64,000 nt of DNA, from NCBI GenBank assembly GCA_902547295.1, contig CACCNJ010000003.1, positions 37,947-101,946 of the forward strand. The letters are read 5' to 3'. Made by a program: the position numbers and the translations under genes. Below the pieces are notes generated by a model. It searched no databases. It saw only the letters and a list, made by a program, of their open reading frames with translations, and was not told the DNA's origin. Every line of letters starts with the position of its first letter. Positions within the stretch are counted from its first letter, which is position 1. Source of the DNA: an uncultured SAR86 cluster bacterium. GTDB taxonomy: Bacteria; Pseudomonadota; Gammaproteobacteria; Magnimaribacterales; D2472. Positions 53,483 through 63,336 of this stretch are shown in pieces.

Positions 53483-55198
53483 TTATCTAAATTTGCTAAG
53501 GAATTGGAGAAATTCAACCGAACCTCCTTCTATTTGCATGTCTCCTGATGCAATAGATGTAACGGGATTGGATAATCCAGTTAAAACTTTTTTAAGTTCT
53601 ATTTCGTCGGTCAAAACAGTAATCGAGCAAATATCTTGATTTGAATTACTGATAACTGCTACTTGATTTCTAATGATAATGTTTTTTGTTAATCCTGAAG
53701 AAAAAATGAAACAAACAGTTATGTTTTCTTCAATATTTTTCGGATTATATCTTGTAGATAAAACATCAAATAATGTACTCATTGAAATATATTCTAATAG
53801 TTCTTCAGAAGTCCTATCTAACAGTGAAGGTTCAACATAATCTGAGCTCAACTCAAAAGCTGAGGTTAAAAAATAGTTTCTTTTATTTGGATTTGATGAT
53901 CTTGAACCTTCGTATATTAAAGCATCTATTCTAAGGTTTCTTACTTCCTCGGTAAAATTATCTAATGCTATTAAATAATCACTAAGTTCTAGTGCCCATT
54001 GCATATCATTATTACTAACTGCAATCCTAAGGTCCTCAATCAAAACATTTATGTCTCCAGCAAGATTTAATACTCTTTTTGCTTTTTCTTCTCTTGAAAG
54101 CGGATCTAGTTCAGATGGATTACCGCTAAACCATCCTAAGTATCCATTAAATATACTCTTAACAGACCATCTAACAGTTCCATAAAATTCTTTTAAATAT
54201 GGGGAATTTACTATGCTATCGGGTAATACTATCTTTTCAGCAATCTCATCTGGATACATTCCTTGATTCATTAATCTAATGGTTTGGTCGTGAACATATT
54301 GAATAGCATCTCTGTAAACATTTAAAACATCTTGTATTACATCCTTTCCTATAATTGGTTTGGTGTGACTTGGAAAAAGAAATTCTGGATTAAATGTTTT
54401 CATATGATCTAGGCTTTCTATCCAACCTTTTACATCTCTGTGTGAGGTACCTCTTATGGTGTATAAGTTTGGAAAAGTCTTATATACATTATCTCCTGGC
54501 ATTAAAGACTTGTGATTAGGCAACCATACAAAAATCTGATCATTGGTTTCACCAGGTGCATGATACAACTCAATTTCTATACCAGAAATATTGATTTTTA
54601 GGTCATCTTCAAAAGTTAAATCTGGCTTTACATATCCTGTTGGTGATTTTGAAACACTTAAGTTTGGACCTATGCCAACATTAATTAAATCTTCTTCAGG
54701 TAAGGTAGTGCCAAACATTCTTGTGCTTCGAGCAGCAATAATAGGATTAAGAATCCCCATTATTCTTTGAACATAAAAGTCAGTATCTTCATGAGCAATA
54801 ATCTGTGGCCTTTCTTCTTGAATATTAAGATAATATTGTGTCCCAAAAGTATGATCTCCATGGTTATGAGTATAAATAATCGCTTTAATTGGATTTGAAT
54901 TTTTTTGTTTGAATAAGTTATAGATCTTTTCCGCCTCGTACATGCTATCAGCAGCATCAATAATGATGTTTCCATCATTACCCTCAACCATTATTGAATT
55001 TGCAATGCCAAATCCAATTGCAAAGTGAATGAGTCCGCCAGGAGTATCATAAGATAATACTTTTTGTTCAAATTCTTCTGAATGAGAAATAAGGTCTTCA
55101 ACTGCAGATGAATAAGGAATATCAATTATTTTACTATCAGAATCTGAACATCCTGTAACGACGACAAGTATTAAAAATATTTTAAAGAATTTGTGCAA
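53483..55198 (-). CDS. Alkylsulfatase-like metallo-beta-lactamase-fold lipoprotein
   Basis: A 571-aa exported protein with a lipobox-like VTGC (Cys17). The metal-binding motif THNHGDHTFG is at 110-119 (H111, H113, D115, H116). Later come a His in ELYHAPGETNDQ and SHTKPI. After the metallo domain comes the alkyl sulfatase dimerisation helical region, then a C-terminal SCP2-like domain. This is the SdsA1/linear-alkylsulfatase architecture; it may release sulfate from alkyl sulfates. It converges with the acyl-CoA dehydrogenase pair that could use the alcohol product. Confidence 0.88.
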   Translation of the reverse strand: MHKFFKIFLILVVVTGCSDSDSKIIDIPYSSAVEDLISHSEEFEQKVLSYDTPGGLIHFAIGFGIANSIMVEGNDGNIIIDAADSMYEAEKIYNLFKQKNSNPIKAIIYTHNHGDHTFGTQYYLNIQEERPQIIAHEDTDFYVQRIMGILNPIIAARSTRMFGTTLPEEDLINVGIGPNLSVSKSPTGYVKPDLTFEDDLKINISGIEIELYHAPGETNDQIFVWLPNHKSLMPGDNVYKTFPNLYTIRGTSHRDVKGWIESLDHMKTFNPEFLFPSHTKPIIGKDVIQDVLNVYRDAIQYVHDQTIRLMNQGMYPDEIAEKIVLPDSIVNSPYLKEFYGTVRWSVKSIFNGYLGWFSGNPSELDPLSREEKAKRVLNLAGDINVLIEDLRIAVSNNDMQWALELSDYLIALDNFTEEVRNLRIDALIYEGSRSSNPNKRNYFLTSAFELSSDYVEPSLLDRTSEELLEYISMSTLFDVLSTRYNPKNIEENITVCFIFSSGLTKNIIIRNQVAVISNSNQDICSITVLTDEIELKKVLTGLSNPVTSIASGDMQIEGGSVEFLQFLSKFR

Positions 55199-55207
55199 AA
55201 TAGACTT

Positions 55208-55720
55208 TTATAAAAAGCTTATCATTATCTCATCTACTAACATATTCGACGCATCGTCAGAAGATATTGATCTGCTAGAACCATCTCTCCATACTGTCAC
55301 AACAGTCCAAAGTGTTTTGTCATCATCAAGATTTCTTAGATTTACTCTTAGTATGTTTTGAGTAACGTTATATACGTCATCTCTATATCTATAATAATCG
55401 TAGTAATATCTTGAGTAGTAAAAATTCAATGGATCGGACTCTACTGTTTCTTTTGTAGTAAAATTTATATCGAAAACAATATTTGAATCTTTATTGTATT
55501 TAAGACCTCTTTGTTCAACTGCTGTTTTGAGATTTTCTTTAAATCTTTCAAGCACAATGGGGTTAACTTCAGCGCTTATATTTGTATTGTTTATCTTTAT
55601 ATTAAATTCGTTATAATTACTTAAATTAAAAGTCTCGATGGAATCGGTCTTAATATTCGATTGAGTTGCAGTACAGCCTATAAGTATTATTAAGCTTAAA
55701 AGTGATGTAATTTTATTCAT
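55208..55720 (-). CDS. DUF4136-like lipoprotein
   Basis: A 170-aa protein with signal and lipobox LIGC (Cys15), then a domain with a Tyr-rich insertion (YYSRYYYDYYRYRDD) and a C-terminal strand-helix pair typical of DUF4136-like envelope lipoproteins. Function unknown. It lies 9 bases upstream of the alkylsulfatase-like gene, probably in the same transcript. Confidence 0.7.
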   Translation of the reverse strand: MNKITSLLSLIILIGCTATQSNIKTDSIETFNLSNYNEFNIKINNTNISAEVNPIVLERFKENLKTAVEQRGLKYNKDSNIVFDINFTTKETVESDPLNFYYSRYYYDYYRYRDDVYNVTQNILRVNLRNLDDDKTLWTVVTVWRDGSSRSISSDDASNMLVDEIMISFL

Positions 55721-55740
55721 AAATTATTTATTATTGAAAT

Positions 55741-58605
55741 ATGTTTAACTTAGAAGATCAGAAATATATTAAATTATTAGACCTTAATGCTCAAATATAT
55801 ACTGAATCTAATTTCAATTGCAAGCATATTCATCTAGATTCAAAAAGTGATGAAAAAGTCTTTATGGTTGCCTTTAGAACTATTCCTGAAGATTCAACTG
55901 GAGTTGCGCATATCTTAGAGCATACAGCTCTTTGTGGATCAAAAAAGTATCCTGTCAGAGATCCATTTTTCATGATGATAAGAAGATCTTTAAATACGTT
56001 TATGAATGCCTTTACTTCAAGTGATTGGACAGCATATCCTTTTGCTACACAAAATGATAAAGACTTTAATAACCTTTTAAGTGTTTATTTAGATTCTTCT
56101 TTCTTTCCAAATTTAGATGAACTTGATTTCCTTCAGGAAGGCCATAGGCTCGAATTCTCCGAAATTAATAACGCAGATAGCGATTTAGAAATTAAAGGGG
56201 TGGTTTTCAATGAAATGAAAGGAGCTATGAGCTCCATAACTAGCCAGTTGTGGCATGGTCTATCAAAGCACCTATATAACTCATCAACTTATAAACATAA
56301 CAGTGGTGGAAATCCTGAAAACATTATAGATCTAACCCATGATTACCTTGTAGAGTTCCACAAAAAACATTATCACCCGTCAAATGCAACTTTTTTTACA
56401 TTTGGTAACGTTGATCCTACTGAAATTCAAGAATTCATTAATGAGAATGTTTTAAAAAGCTTTCAGCCATCATCTGAGACTATAAGTGTGAAAAACGAAA
56501 ATAGAATCACTAAACCAAAAACTATTACCGAATACTATAATCCCATGCCAGAAGATGAAAATAATCATCATGTCGTATTAAGCTGGCTTTTGGGAGAAAG
56601 TCATAATCCAGTAGAATTATTAGAATCGTATTTAATTTCAAACATACTTTTAGATAATTCTGCATCGCCTTTAAGAAAAACGCTTGAAAATACCGATCTG
56701 GGTAAATCTTTATCTCCATTAACTGGTCTAGAAGCTGATCATAAAGAGCTAGTATTTGCTGCAGGTCTTGAAGGTGTAGATTCCAATAAGCAACTTGAGG
56801 TTGAAGAATTAATTCTAAATTGTTTAAGAAATGTTGTCTCAAATGGCATTTCTAAAGAACTTGTTCAATCATCACTTCATCAACTTGAAATAAAGCAAAG
56901 AGAGATAACGGGTTCCGGTATGCCTTATGGTCTTCAAATTATGTTAGGTTGTCTTCCAGCCTGCTTACACAATGATGACCCTCTTAAAGTCTTAGATCTA
57001 GATGCATCATTTGATGTAATTAAAAACAATCTTAAAAAAGAAAACTATATTGAAAATCTTATTGAAAAGAAAATTATTAATAATCAACATAGAGTGAACT
57101 ATTGTCTTGCGCCTGATATTGAATTCAATTCAAAAAAAGAAATGGAAATCCAAGCAAAAATTGATCAAAAATCAAAAAACTTGTCTGTTGATGACAAAGA
57201 AAAAATAATTCAACTAGCTAAAAACTTAAAAGCTAGACAAGAAAAATCTGATAATCCTGAAATTTTACCTAAAGTAACTAAAGCAGACATACCAAAATCT
57301 CGAGAATATGCAAAATCTCAATCTTTTAAAAATGACAATAAAAATTTCTATTACAACGTTGGTACAAATGGCATTACTTATCATTCAATAATTCTTCCAT
57401 GCGATCCGCTGACTAAAGAGGAATTCAAAATTGCCTCATTATTTACAAATACATTAACTGATGTTGGGATTGGTGATAAAAGCTATGAGGATGTCCAAAA
57501 AATGCAGTCTGCGGTAACTGGGGGTATTTCGGCAAGTTTTACACTCATTCCAGATGATAATCAATCAACTCATTCTTTAGGATTAAAAATCACATCTAAA
57601 TCACTTGAAGAAAATGAAAAGAAAATGCAAGATTTAATGATTGAAACTGCAAAGAACTCAAATTTTTCTGATAAAAATAGAATTAAAGATATGCTTAACT
57701 TCATATCATCAGATAATGAAAAGTCTTTAATACAAAATGGACATATTCTTTCTATGAGCAATGCTGCTGCTCAAATTAATAATATTTCAGCTACCAATGA
57801 TTTTGTATCAGGTATAAATTTTATTACCAATACAAACAAGCTCTCAAAGAATATCGAAACGGAATCTAGTCTTGATAAGTACATTCAATTATTAAATGGT
57901 ATAAAAAATAAAATTGATTCAAATCCATCTCATTCATTTACGGCATCTTCTCTTGAAATAGATCAATCAAATATTAACTTTGAGTTTGATGATAAAGACA
58001 CTAACTTTAGTGTTCAGAACTATTTTGATATACAGGAAGAATCCATAGGATGGATTACAGGTGCTCAAGTTACCTATTGTGCTGAGGCCTTTCCTACGGT
58101 CGATTTTTTTCATAAAGATGCTCCAGCTTTGAGTGTTTTAGGTGCTGTTTTAAGAAATGGGTATTTACATTCAGCAATTAGAGAAAAAGGTGGAGCTTAT
58201 GGATCCGGAGCAATGCAAGACTCTAATAACAAAGTATTTAAATTCTTTTCATATCGTGATCCAAGATGTTCTGAAACTTTTGAAGAGTTTCAAAAATCCA
58301 GAGAATGGTCGCTCAGAAATATTACTCAAGAACAGCTTGACGAGGGTGTTTTAGGAATAATATCAAGTATAGATAAGCCGCTATCTCCATTTGGAGAGGC
58401 GATGAGCGATTTCTCTATGAATCTTGATAAAAAAGATTTAGAGGCAAGATTAAGAATTAGGTCATTAGTTAAAAGCTGTTCACTTGATGATCTAGTAAAT
58501 GTCTCTCAAAAATATTTGTTTAATGAATCAAAGAGATCTGTTATTGCAGGCGAAAATTATATTGATGAGATGAAAAAATTAAATTTCAAAATACAAAATA
58601 TTTAA
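55741..58605 (+). CDS. M16C metalloprotease (PreP/presequence protease-like)
   Basis: A 954-aa zinc peptidase degrading peptides. Inverted zinc motif HILEH (H57, E60, H61) with the third ligand Glu in VVFNEMKGAMSS. ALCGSKKYPVRDPFFMMIRRSLNTFMNAFTSSDWTAYPFATQN is diagnostic of the PreP branch. Two M16 halves are joined by a helical linker rich in Lys/Glu (about 470-520). No signal peptide, so cytosolic; in bacteria a role in clearing peptides is inferred. Confidence 0.93.
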   Translation: MFNLEDQKYIKLLDLNAQIYTESNFNCKHIHLDSKSDEKVFMVAFRTIPEDSTGVAHILEHTALCGSKKYPVRDPFFMMIRRSLNTFMNAFTSSDWTAYPFATQNDKDFNNLLSVYLDSSFFPNLDELDFLQEGHRLEFSEINNADSDLEIKGVVFNEMKGAMSSITSQLWHGLSKHLYNSSTYKHNSGGNPENIIDLTHDYLVEFHKKHYHPSNATFFTFGNVDPTEIQEFINENVLKSFQPSSETISVKNENRITKPKTITEYYNPMPEDENNHHVVLSWLLGESHNPVELLESYLISNILLDNSASPLRKTLENTDLGKSLSPLTGLEADHKELVFAAGLEGVDSNKQLEVEELILNCLRNVVSNGISKELVQSSLHQLEIKQREITGSGMPYGLQIMLGCLPACLHNDDPLKVLDLDASFDVIKNNLKKENYIENLIEKKIINNQHRVNYCLAPDIEFNSKKEMEIQAKIDQKSKNLSVDDKEKIIQLAKNLKARQEKSDNPEILPKVTKADIPKSREYAKSQSFKNDNKNFYYNVGTNGITYHSIILPCDPLTKEEFKIASLFTNTLTDVGIGDKSYEDVQKMQSAVTGGISASFTLIPDDNQSTHSLGLKITSKSLEENEKKMQDLMIETAKNSNFSDKNRIKDMLNFISSDNEKSLIQNGHILSMSNAAAQINNISATNDFVSGINFITNTNKLSKNIETESSLDKYIQLLNGIKNKIDSNPSHSFTASSLEIDQSNINFEFDDKDTNFSVQNYFDIQEESIGWITGAQVTYCAEAFPTVDFFHKDAPALSVLGAVLRNGYLHSAIREKGGAYGSGAMQDSNNKVFKFFSYRDPRCSETFEEFQKSREWSLRNITQEQLDEGVLGIISSIDKPLSPFGEAMSDFSMNLDKKDLEARLRIRSLVKSCSLDDLVNVSQKYLFNESKRSVIAGENYIDEMKKLNFKIQNI

Positions 58606-59211
58606 TTAAAAAAATATAAATTTCTTCCTTTTTAAATCTTTTTCACAACCCCAGTACTGTTTTTGATACTTAGTTGATCTTGCTTGAACCCTATCTGCTA
58701 CTTTTATTAACCATTGTTTTTTTCTATAAGTCTTTTTTTCAAATCCTGTATAACCCTCGTGATATGCTAAATACAGTGATCTTGCATCAGTCCTCTCAAA
58801 ACCTTGATAGTAACCCTTGCTTGCGTACCAACCTATAAAGTCTGCCGAATCTGCAAAATCTTTTCTGCTCGCCCTGGTATTTCCAGTTTCATCCTTATAA
58901 TCCTCCCAGGTTTTAGTAAGTGCCTGAGAATATCCAAAAGCTGAAGAAGGTCTAAACCAAGGTATAAAACCAAGGATTTTTTCTCTATCAGGTTTAGCAT
59001 CTGCTTGAAAACTTGACTCTTGATGAACAAATGACATCAACACATAAGGTGGTATTTTCCATCTTTTTTCGCTTTTAATAACTGCTTTATACCAACTTCT
59101 TTTTTCTTTAAAAATCAGACATATATTGTCAGGATTCTCAGGAGGTCTTGTAGTACAAGATTGAATGATTAATATTATTAATAGAAAGTAACTATACTTA
59201 AATCTTTTCAT
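58606..59211 (-). CDS. Lytic transglycosylase-like lipoprotein
   Basis: A 201-aa exported protein with lipobox QSC (Cys19). The SLT-type motif begins FVHQESSF with the candidate catalytic Glu, continues AFGYSQALTKTW, and ends YLAYHEGYTGF, the GYTG element of this branch. It likely cuts peptidoglycan glycan strands from the outer-membrane side. It overlaps the ligase stop by 14 bases and abuts the M16 stop, so the gene is tightly packed. Confidence 0.88.
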   Translation of the reverse strand: MKRFKYSYFLLIILIIQSCTTRPPENPDNICLIFKEKRSWYKAVIKSEKRWKIPPYVLMSFVHQESSFQADAKPDREKILGFIPWFRPSSAFGYSQALTKTWEDYKDETGNTRASRKDFADSADFIGWYASKGYYQGFERTDARSLYLAYHEGYTGFEKKTYRKKQWLIKVADRVQARSTKYQKQYWGCEKDLKRKKFIFF

Positions 59212-60484
59212 CCTCTTTAAATCCTCTAAAGTTTTTAAATCTTGGAAATCTTAAGCTATAGTGCTCGCCCTCAATACTTTGAGTTATAGCATCTGCTCTT
59301 ATTTCAACCATTCTTCCAATAAGTTTATCTTTTGCAGCCCAAAATCTTTCTCTATCATCATCAGTAAGCCCACTACCAACGCTTAAAGAAAAGAACTTAC
59401 CATCGTCTTTGCCTTCTACATGAAACGCACCTAACTTACCCTCATGCTTCCCTGATCCCTCTTGAATATCAATAACCTTCAGGGTTACTTCAATGAAAGG
59501 TTTTATTTTTAACCAAGCATGACTTCTTTTACACTCATAAAAATTATCATTCGGTTTAATCATTAAGCCTTCAAAACCTTTTTCAAGTGCTTCTTTATTC
59601 ATGTTAGAAAATTTAGCCTGTCCATCATCATTATCAAAATTAATAATTTCATAATCTACAAGCTTTATTACATCATCAAATGATTGAGCTAATCCATTAA
59701 GTTTTTCTTTTCTTTCAATAGAAGTAAGTTTACTTTTTCCACTATTAAATTCTTTGAGTGGAAGAATATCAAACAAAGCCAGATAAGCATCATCAGTTTT
59801 TGCTCCAGATTTCCTATAAACTTGTTTCATTAAGGCTTGAAAATCATCACTCATTACCTCTCCATCGAAAACAAGATTATTAAATTCTTTTTTACTTAGA
59901 GCATTTTCAATATGTGGAAAATTATTAAATATCTTTCCATTTCGACTATATAAAATAGCCCTTCCATTTTTAACAATCGCAATAACTCTTACGCCATCAT
60001 ATTTGTACTCTACCAAACAATCGCCCTTAATTTTTTTTGGATGTTTAGCGCCGTCATGAGCTAACATACATGAAAAAATAGGTACTCTGAATTCTAAGTC
60101 CATTTTTTTTGCAACGTTATTTACTGTCTTTTCACTTACTCCACATCTTAGGTCCTTGATGAGAATTCTTCTATACCAATCATTCCACTGATCTGTCTTT
60201 GATGACTCAATTAATTCAATAATCAAATCTCTTGCAGCATGGCCAGTTTTGTCTCGATCTATTAATTGATTTGCAGCTTTTTTAAAATCACTCCAATCTA
60301 GACCGGCACCATCTTCAATACATTCAGGTACTTGTTTTACTCCAAATGTAGTCAAAGGGTCTAAACACATAACAAGCCCCTCTTGAAAACTTTTATCGTT
60401 AAGGTGCTTTTCTATTACCCCCTCTTTAAACAATCGACTATTATCACTTTCAAGTTCTTCAATAATCTTCCAAGGTTCTATCAT
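59198..60484 (-). CDS. ATP-dependent DNA ligase, phage T4-type
   Basis: A 428-aa nucleotidyltransferase. Nucleophile Lys161 in KYDGVR, motif III-like LVFDGEV, motif IV EGLMIK (305-310), motif V WLKIKP (324-329), then an OB-fold. The N-terminal domain has RRILIKDLRCGVSEKTVN, which resembles the matching part of phage T4 ligase (gp30). It lies immediately after zipA, where gammaproteobacteria normally have NAD-dependent ligA, so it may be the replicative ligase here. LigA is not in the window. Confidence 0.88.
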   Translation of the reverse strand: MIEPWKIIEELESDNSRLFKEGVIEKHLNDKSFQEGLVMCLDPLTTFGVKQVPECIEDGAGLDWSDFKKAANQLIDRDKTGHAARDLIIELIESSKTDQWNDWYRRILIKDLRCGVSEKTVNNVAKKMDLEFRVPIFSCMLAHDGAKHPKKIKGDCLVEYKYDGVRVIAIVKNGRAILYSRNGKIFNNFPHIENALSKKEFNNLVFDGEVMSDDFQALMKQVYRKSGAKTDDAYLALFDILPLKEFNSGKSKLTSIERKEKLNGLAQSFDDVIKLVDYEIINFDNDDGQAKFSNMNKEALEKGFEGLMIKPNDNFYECKRSHAWLKIKPFIEVTLKVIDIQEGSGKHEGKLGAFHVEGKDDGKFFSLSVGSGLTDDDRERFWAAKDKLIGRMVEIRADAITQSIEGEHYSLRFPRFKNFRGFKEDEKI

Positions 60485-60488
60485 TTAT

Positions 60489-61112
60489 TTAATTTTCCTC
60501 ATCAGAAATGTTTAGTTGTTTTAATCTTGCAATATCTTGAGCCCTAGACTCAATATGTGAGATCATTTGTTTTGTTATTGGAGTTCTATCTTGATCACAA
60601 AGTGTTGCATAAAATTTTTCTGCAAAATTAATTGAAAATTCGATCATTTGTTTCACTGTATTTAAAGGATCATCTACAACGTTTAAATCAGATACAACTG
60701 CAATTGCAAATGATTTAGTTTCATCTTCAAAAGTTCCTGGTTTTAAAGCGTTTATAACCCGAAATTTTTCTATTTTATTATCTTGATAAAAAGCAAAGTA
60801 ATTATTCACAGTTTTTGCTCCATAATTTGATAAAAAACCAAACAATTGATCCATGTCAAACATAGATCTATCCATAGAAATTAAATTTAATATTACTAAT
60901 TCCTGTTCTTTTGACTTATTTATATCAAAATCAAAAGATTGTTGATTTTTATGTGGCTCATCTGAAATATTTAAATCGGATGAATCTTGGACTTTCTCAA
61001 TTTTAACTTTTAAATTACCATCATTTGAGACTTTTCTTATGAATAAAAAAGTAATTATAAGAAATATCAAAATAGCGAGTCCTATTAGATATATCTCTGA
61101 ATTTACACTCAT
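60489..61112 (-). CDS. zipA: ZipA, FtsZ-tethering division protein
   Basis: A single N-terminal transmembrane helix (about 5-26) is followed by a short charged linker and the C-terminal ZipA domain (about 70-200; LNLISMDRSMFDMDQLFGFL, VINALKPGTF, TPITKQMISHIESRA) that binds the FtsZ tail. The 207-aa protein is short because the linker is short. It directly follows smc (no gap), the usual gammaproteobacterial order. Confidence 0.85.
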   Translation of the reverse strand: MSVNSEIYLIGLAILIFLIITFLFIRKVSNDGNLKVKIEKVQDSSDLNISDEPHKNQQSFDFDINKSKEQELVILNLISMDRSMFDMDQLFGFLSNYGAKTVNNYFAFYQDNKIEKFRVINALKPGTFEDETKSFAIAVVSDLNVVDDPLNTVKQMIEFSINFAEKFYATLCDQDRTPITKQMISHIESRAQDIARLKQLNISDEEN

Positions 61113-63311
61113 TTACGATTCAGCCAATTCGAGAGCTTGATTTACATCCACCGATACCATTCTTGAAACTCCAGCCTCTTGCATTGTTACACCCATAAGG
61201 TAGTCGCTTCTTTCCATTGAAACTTTATTATGAGTTATGAATATAAACTGAACAGTTTTTGACATCTCCTCGACCATATTTATGAATCTTAATGTATTCA
61301 AGTCATCCAAAGGAGCGTCTACTTCATCTAGTAAACAAAAAGGTGCTGGATTTAAGTCAAAAATTGCAAAAACTAAGGCCAATGCAGTTAAGGCTTTTTC
61401 ACCACCAGATAGTTGAGATATTGATGAATTTTTCTTTCCAGGAGGTCTTGCCATTAAAATCACACCGGCATTTAAAGCATCCTCCTCAGTCAGGGTTAAT
61501 TCAGCTACCCCGCCACCAAAGAGTTTTGGAAACATCTCTTTTAGTTTTGAGTTAACAGAGTCAAAGCTTTCCTTAAAAATTGTTTTAGTTTCTTGATCTA
61601 TCTTTTTTATTGCACCAGTAAGTTTTTCTAAAGCTTCTGTTAAGTCATTATATTGCTCATCTAGCTCTTTTTTTCTTTTTGATTCCTCTTCTATTTCTTC
61701 TGGGGCGGCTAAGTTAATGGCTCCTAATTTTATTATTTTTGTCTCAATACTGACCAGCTTATCCTCAAGCTCTTCTATAGTCATATCTTCATATTCAGAA
61801 AAATCTATTTTATCTATGTCTATTCCAGCTTCTTTAATTTTTTTGTTTGAATTATCTAAATTAATTTCGTAAGTTTTTTGCTCTATTCTTATATTTGTGA
61901 TCTTTTCAGAAATTGTTCTGGCATCTAAGTCTGCAATAGATTTTTTATTTTCAAACTCCCTCAATTCTTCATTAAATTTAGATTGTTTTTGCCTAAGGGA
62001 AATCAAAACTGATTCAGCACTAGAACTTTTATCTACAAAGTCTCTCATTTCATCTTCGATAGACTTTTTAAGTTTTTCAGCATTTACAATTTGGTCCTCA
62101 AGATCATTTTGTCTTGATAAATATTCCTCAGTTAATGTCTTTGATTGAGCAGTCGCTATATTTAGAATATCTGTAAGTAAGCTTTTTAATTCAATTGCTT
62201 TTTCTCTGATATTTTCATTTTTTATTCCATATTTCTCTATTGTATTTATTATGCTATCAAGGATATGCATTGCCTTTTCGCTTGGACTTAATTCTTCAAA
62301 ATTCTTTTCAGTTTCTTTAGCTTTTTCATAATTTTGTTTTACTTTTTCTAAATTAGACTTTGTTTCTTGTTCATTTTTATTGATGTTGTGAAGGTTTGCC
62401 TCCCTTTTAGCTATTTCAGCACCTACAGCATAGAAATTCTTTTGAGCTTCTTCATATTCGCTCAGAACAGATTCATTTTCGGTTCTAAATTGATCTATTT
62501 GAGATTGTATGGTTTCAGATTCAGCATTCTTTATCTGCAAGTCTCTGTTTAATGAATCTAATTTTTTTTGAAGATCATCTCTGCTACTTTTAGCTTCAAT
62601 AGAAAATAGAACAGCCTTATCCAGTTCAAGTTTTGCTTTATCTTTTTTAAGTTCATTATATTTTTCAGCAGCTTTTGCCTGATTCTCAAGTCTTTTTATT
62701 AATCTTCCTATTTCATCTCTGATATCTTTTACTCGTGATAAATTTTCTCTGGTTCTTTTAATTCTAGATTCTGTTTCTCTTCTTCTTTCTCTATACTTTG
62801 ATACTCCTGCAGCCTCTTCAATATGCGTTCTTAACTCATCTGGTTTTGCACTTACAAGCTTGGTGACCATCCCTTGTTCAATAATTGCATAAGAGCTTGG
62901 TCCAAGGCCTGTACCAAGGAATATATCTTGTACATCTTTCCTTCTACATTTTGTATTATTTATAAAATAGTCAGACTGAGCGTCTCTTGTCATAACTCTT
63001 TTGATCGATACTTCATTAAATGATGCATACTCTCCACCTATTTTGGCACTCGAGTTATCAAATAAAAGCTCGATACTGCATTGACCAGAAGCTTTTCTGT
63101 TCTCTGAGCCGTTGAAGATTACGTCAACCATTGATTCACCTCTAAGATTTTTTGCTGATAATTCACCAAGCACCCATCTAACAGCATCAATTACGTTTGA
63201 TTTTCCACAACCATTTGGACCTACAACGCCGACCATATTTGTTGGGAAAGATATCTTCGTTGGATCAACGAAACTTTTAAAACCTGAAAGTTTTATATGT
63301 TTAAGCTGCAT
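61113..63311 (-). CDS. smc: SMC, chromosome structural maintenance protein, apparently hinge-less
   Basis: Heads are intact: N-terminal FKSFVDPTKI and Walker A GPNGCGKS (31-38), C-terminal ABC signature LSGGEKA (634-640), Walker B FCLLDEVDAPLDD (658-670) and ITHNKVSME. The C-terminal 210 residues match gammaproteobacterial SMC closely. Total length is 732 aa against about 1150-1170, because the coiled coils are short (about 170-340 and 400-530) and no hinge domain or Cys-x-x-Cys hook is seen; residues 340-400 are a short non-coil helical turn. The frame is continuous. It is followed by zipA with no gap. Confidence 0.9.
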   Translation of the reverse strand: MQLKHIKLSGFKSFVDPTKISFPTNMVGVVGPNGCGKSNVIDAVRWVLGELSAKNLRGESMVDVIFNGSENRKASGQCSIELLFDNSSAKIGGEYASFNEVSIKRVMTRDAQSDYFINNTKCRRKDVQDIFLGTGLGPSSYAIIEQGMVTKLVSAKPDELRTHIEEAAGVSKYRERRRETESRIKRTRENLSRVKDIRDEIGRLIKRLENQAKAAEKYNELKKDKAKLELDKAVLFSIEAKSSRDDLQKKLDSLNRDLQIKNAESETIQSQIDQFRTENESVLSEYEEAQKNFYAVGAEIAKREANLHNINKNEQETKSNLEKVKQNYEKAKETEKNFEELSPSEKAMHILDSIINTIEKYGIKNENIREKAIELKSLLTDILNIATAQSKTLTEEYLSRQNDLEDQIVNAEKLKKSIEDEMRDFVDKSSSAESVLISLRQKQSKFNEELREFENKKSIADLDARTISEKITNIRIEQKTYEINLDNSNKKIKEAGIDIDKIDFSEYEDMTIEELEDKLVSIETKIIKLGAINLAAPEEIEEESKRKKELDEQYNDLTEALEKLTGAIKKIDQETKTIFKESFDSVNSKLKEMFPKLFGGGVAELTLTEEDALNAGVILMARPPGKKNSSISQLSGGEKALTALALVFAIFDLNPAPFCLLDEVDAPLDDLNTLRFINMVEEMSKTVQFIFITHNKVSMERSDYLMGVTMQEAGVSRMVSVDVNQALELAES

Positions 63312-63336
63312 TTAAAGAATCAATTTAATACCACTA

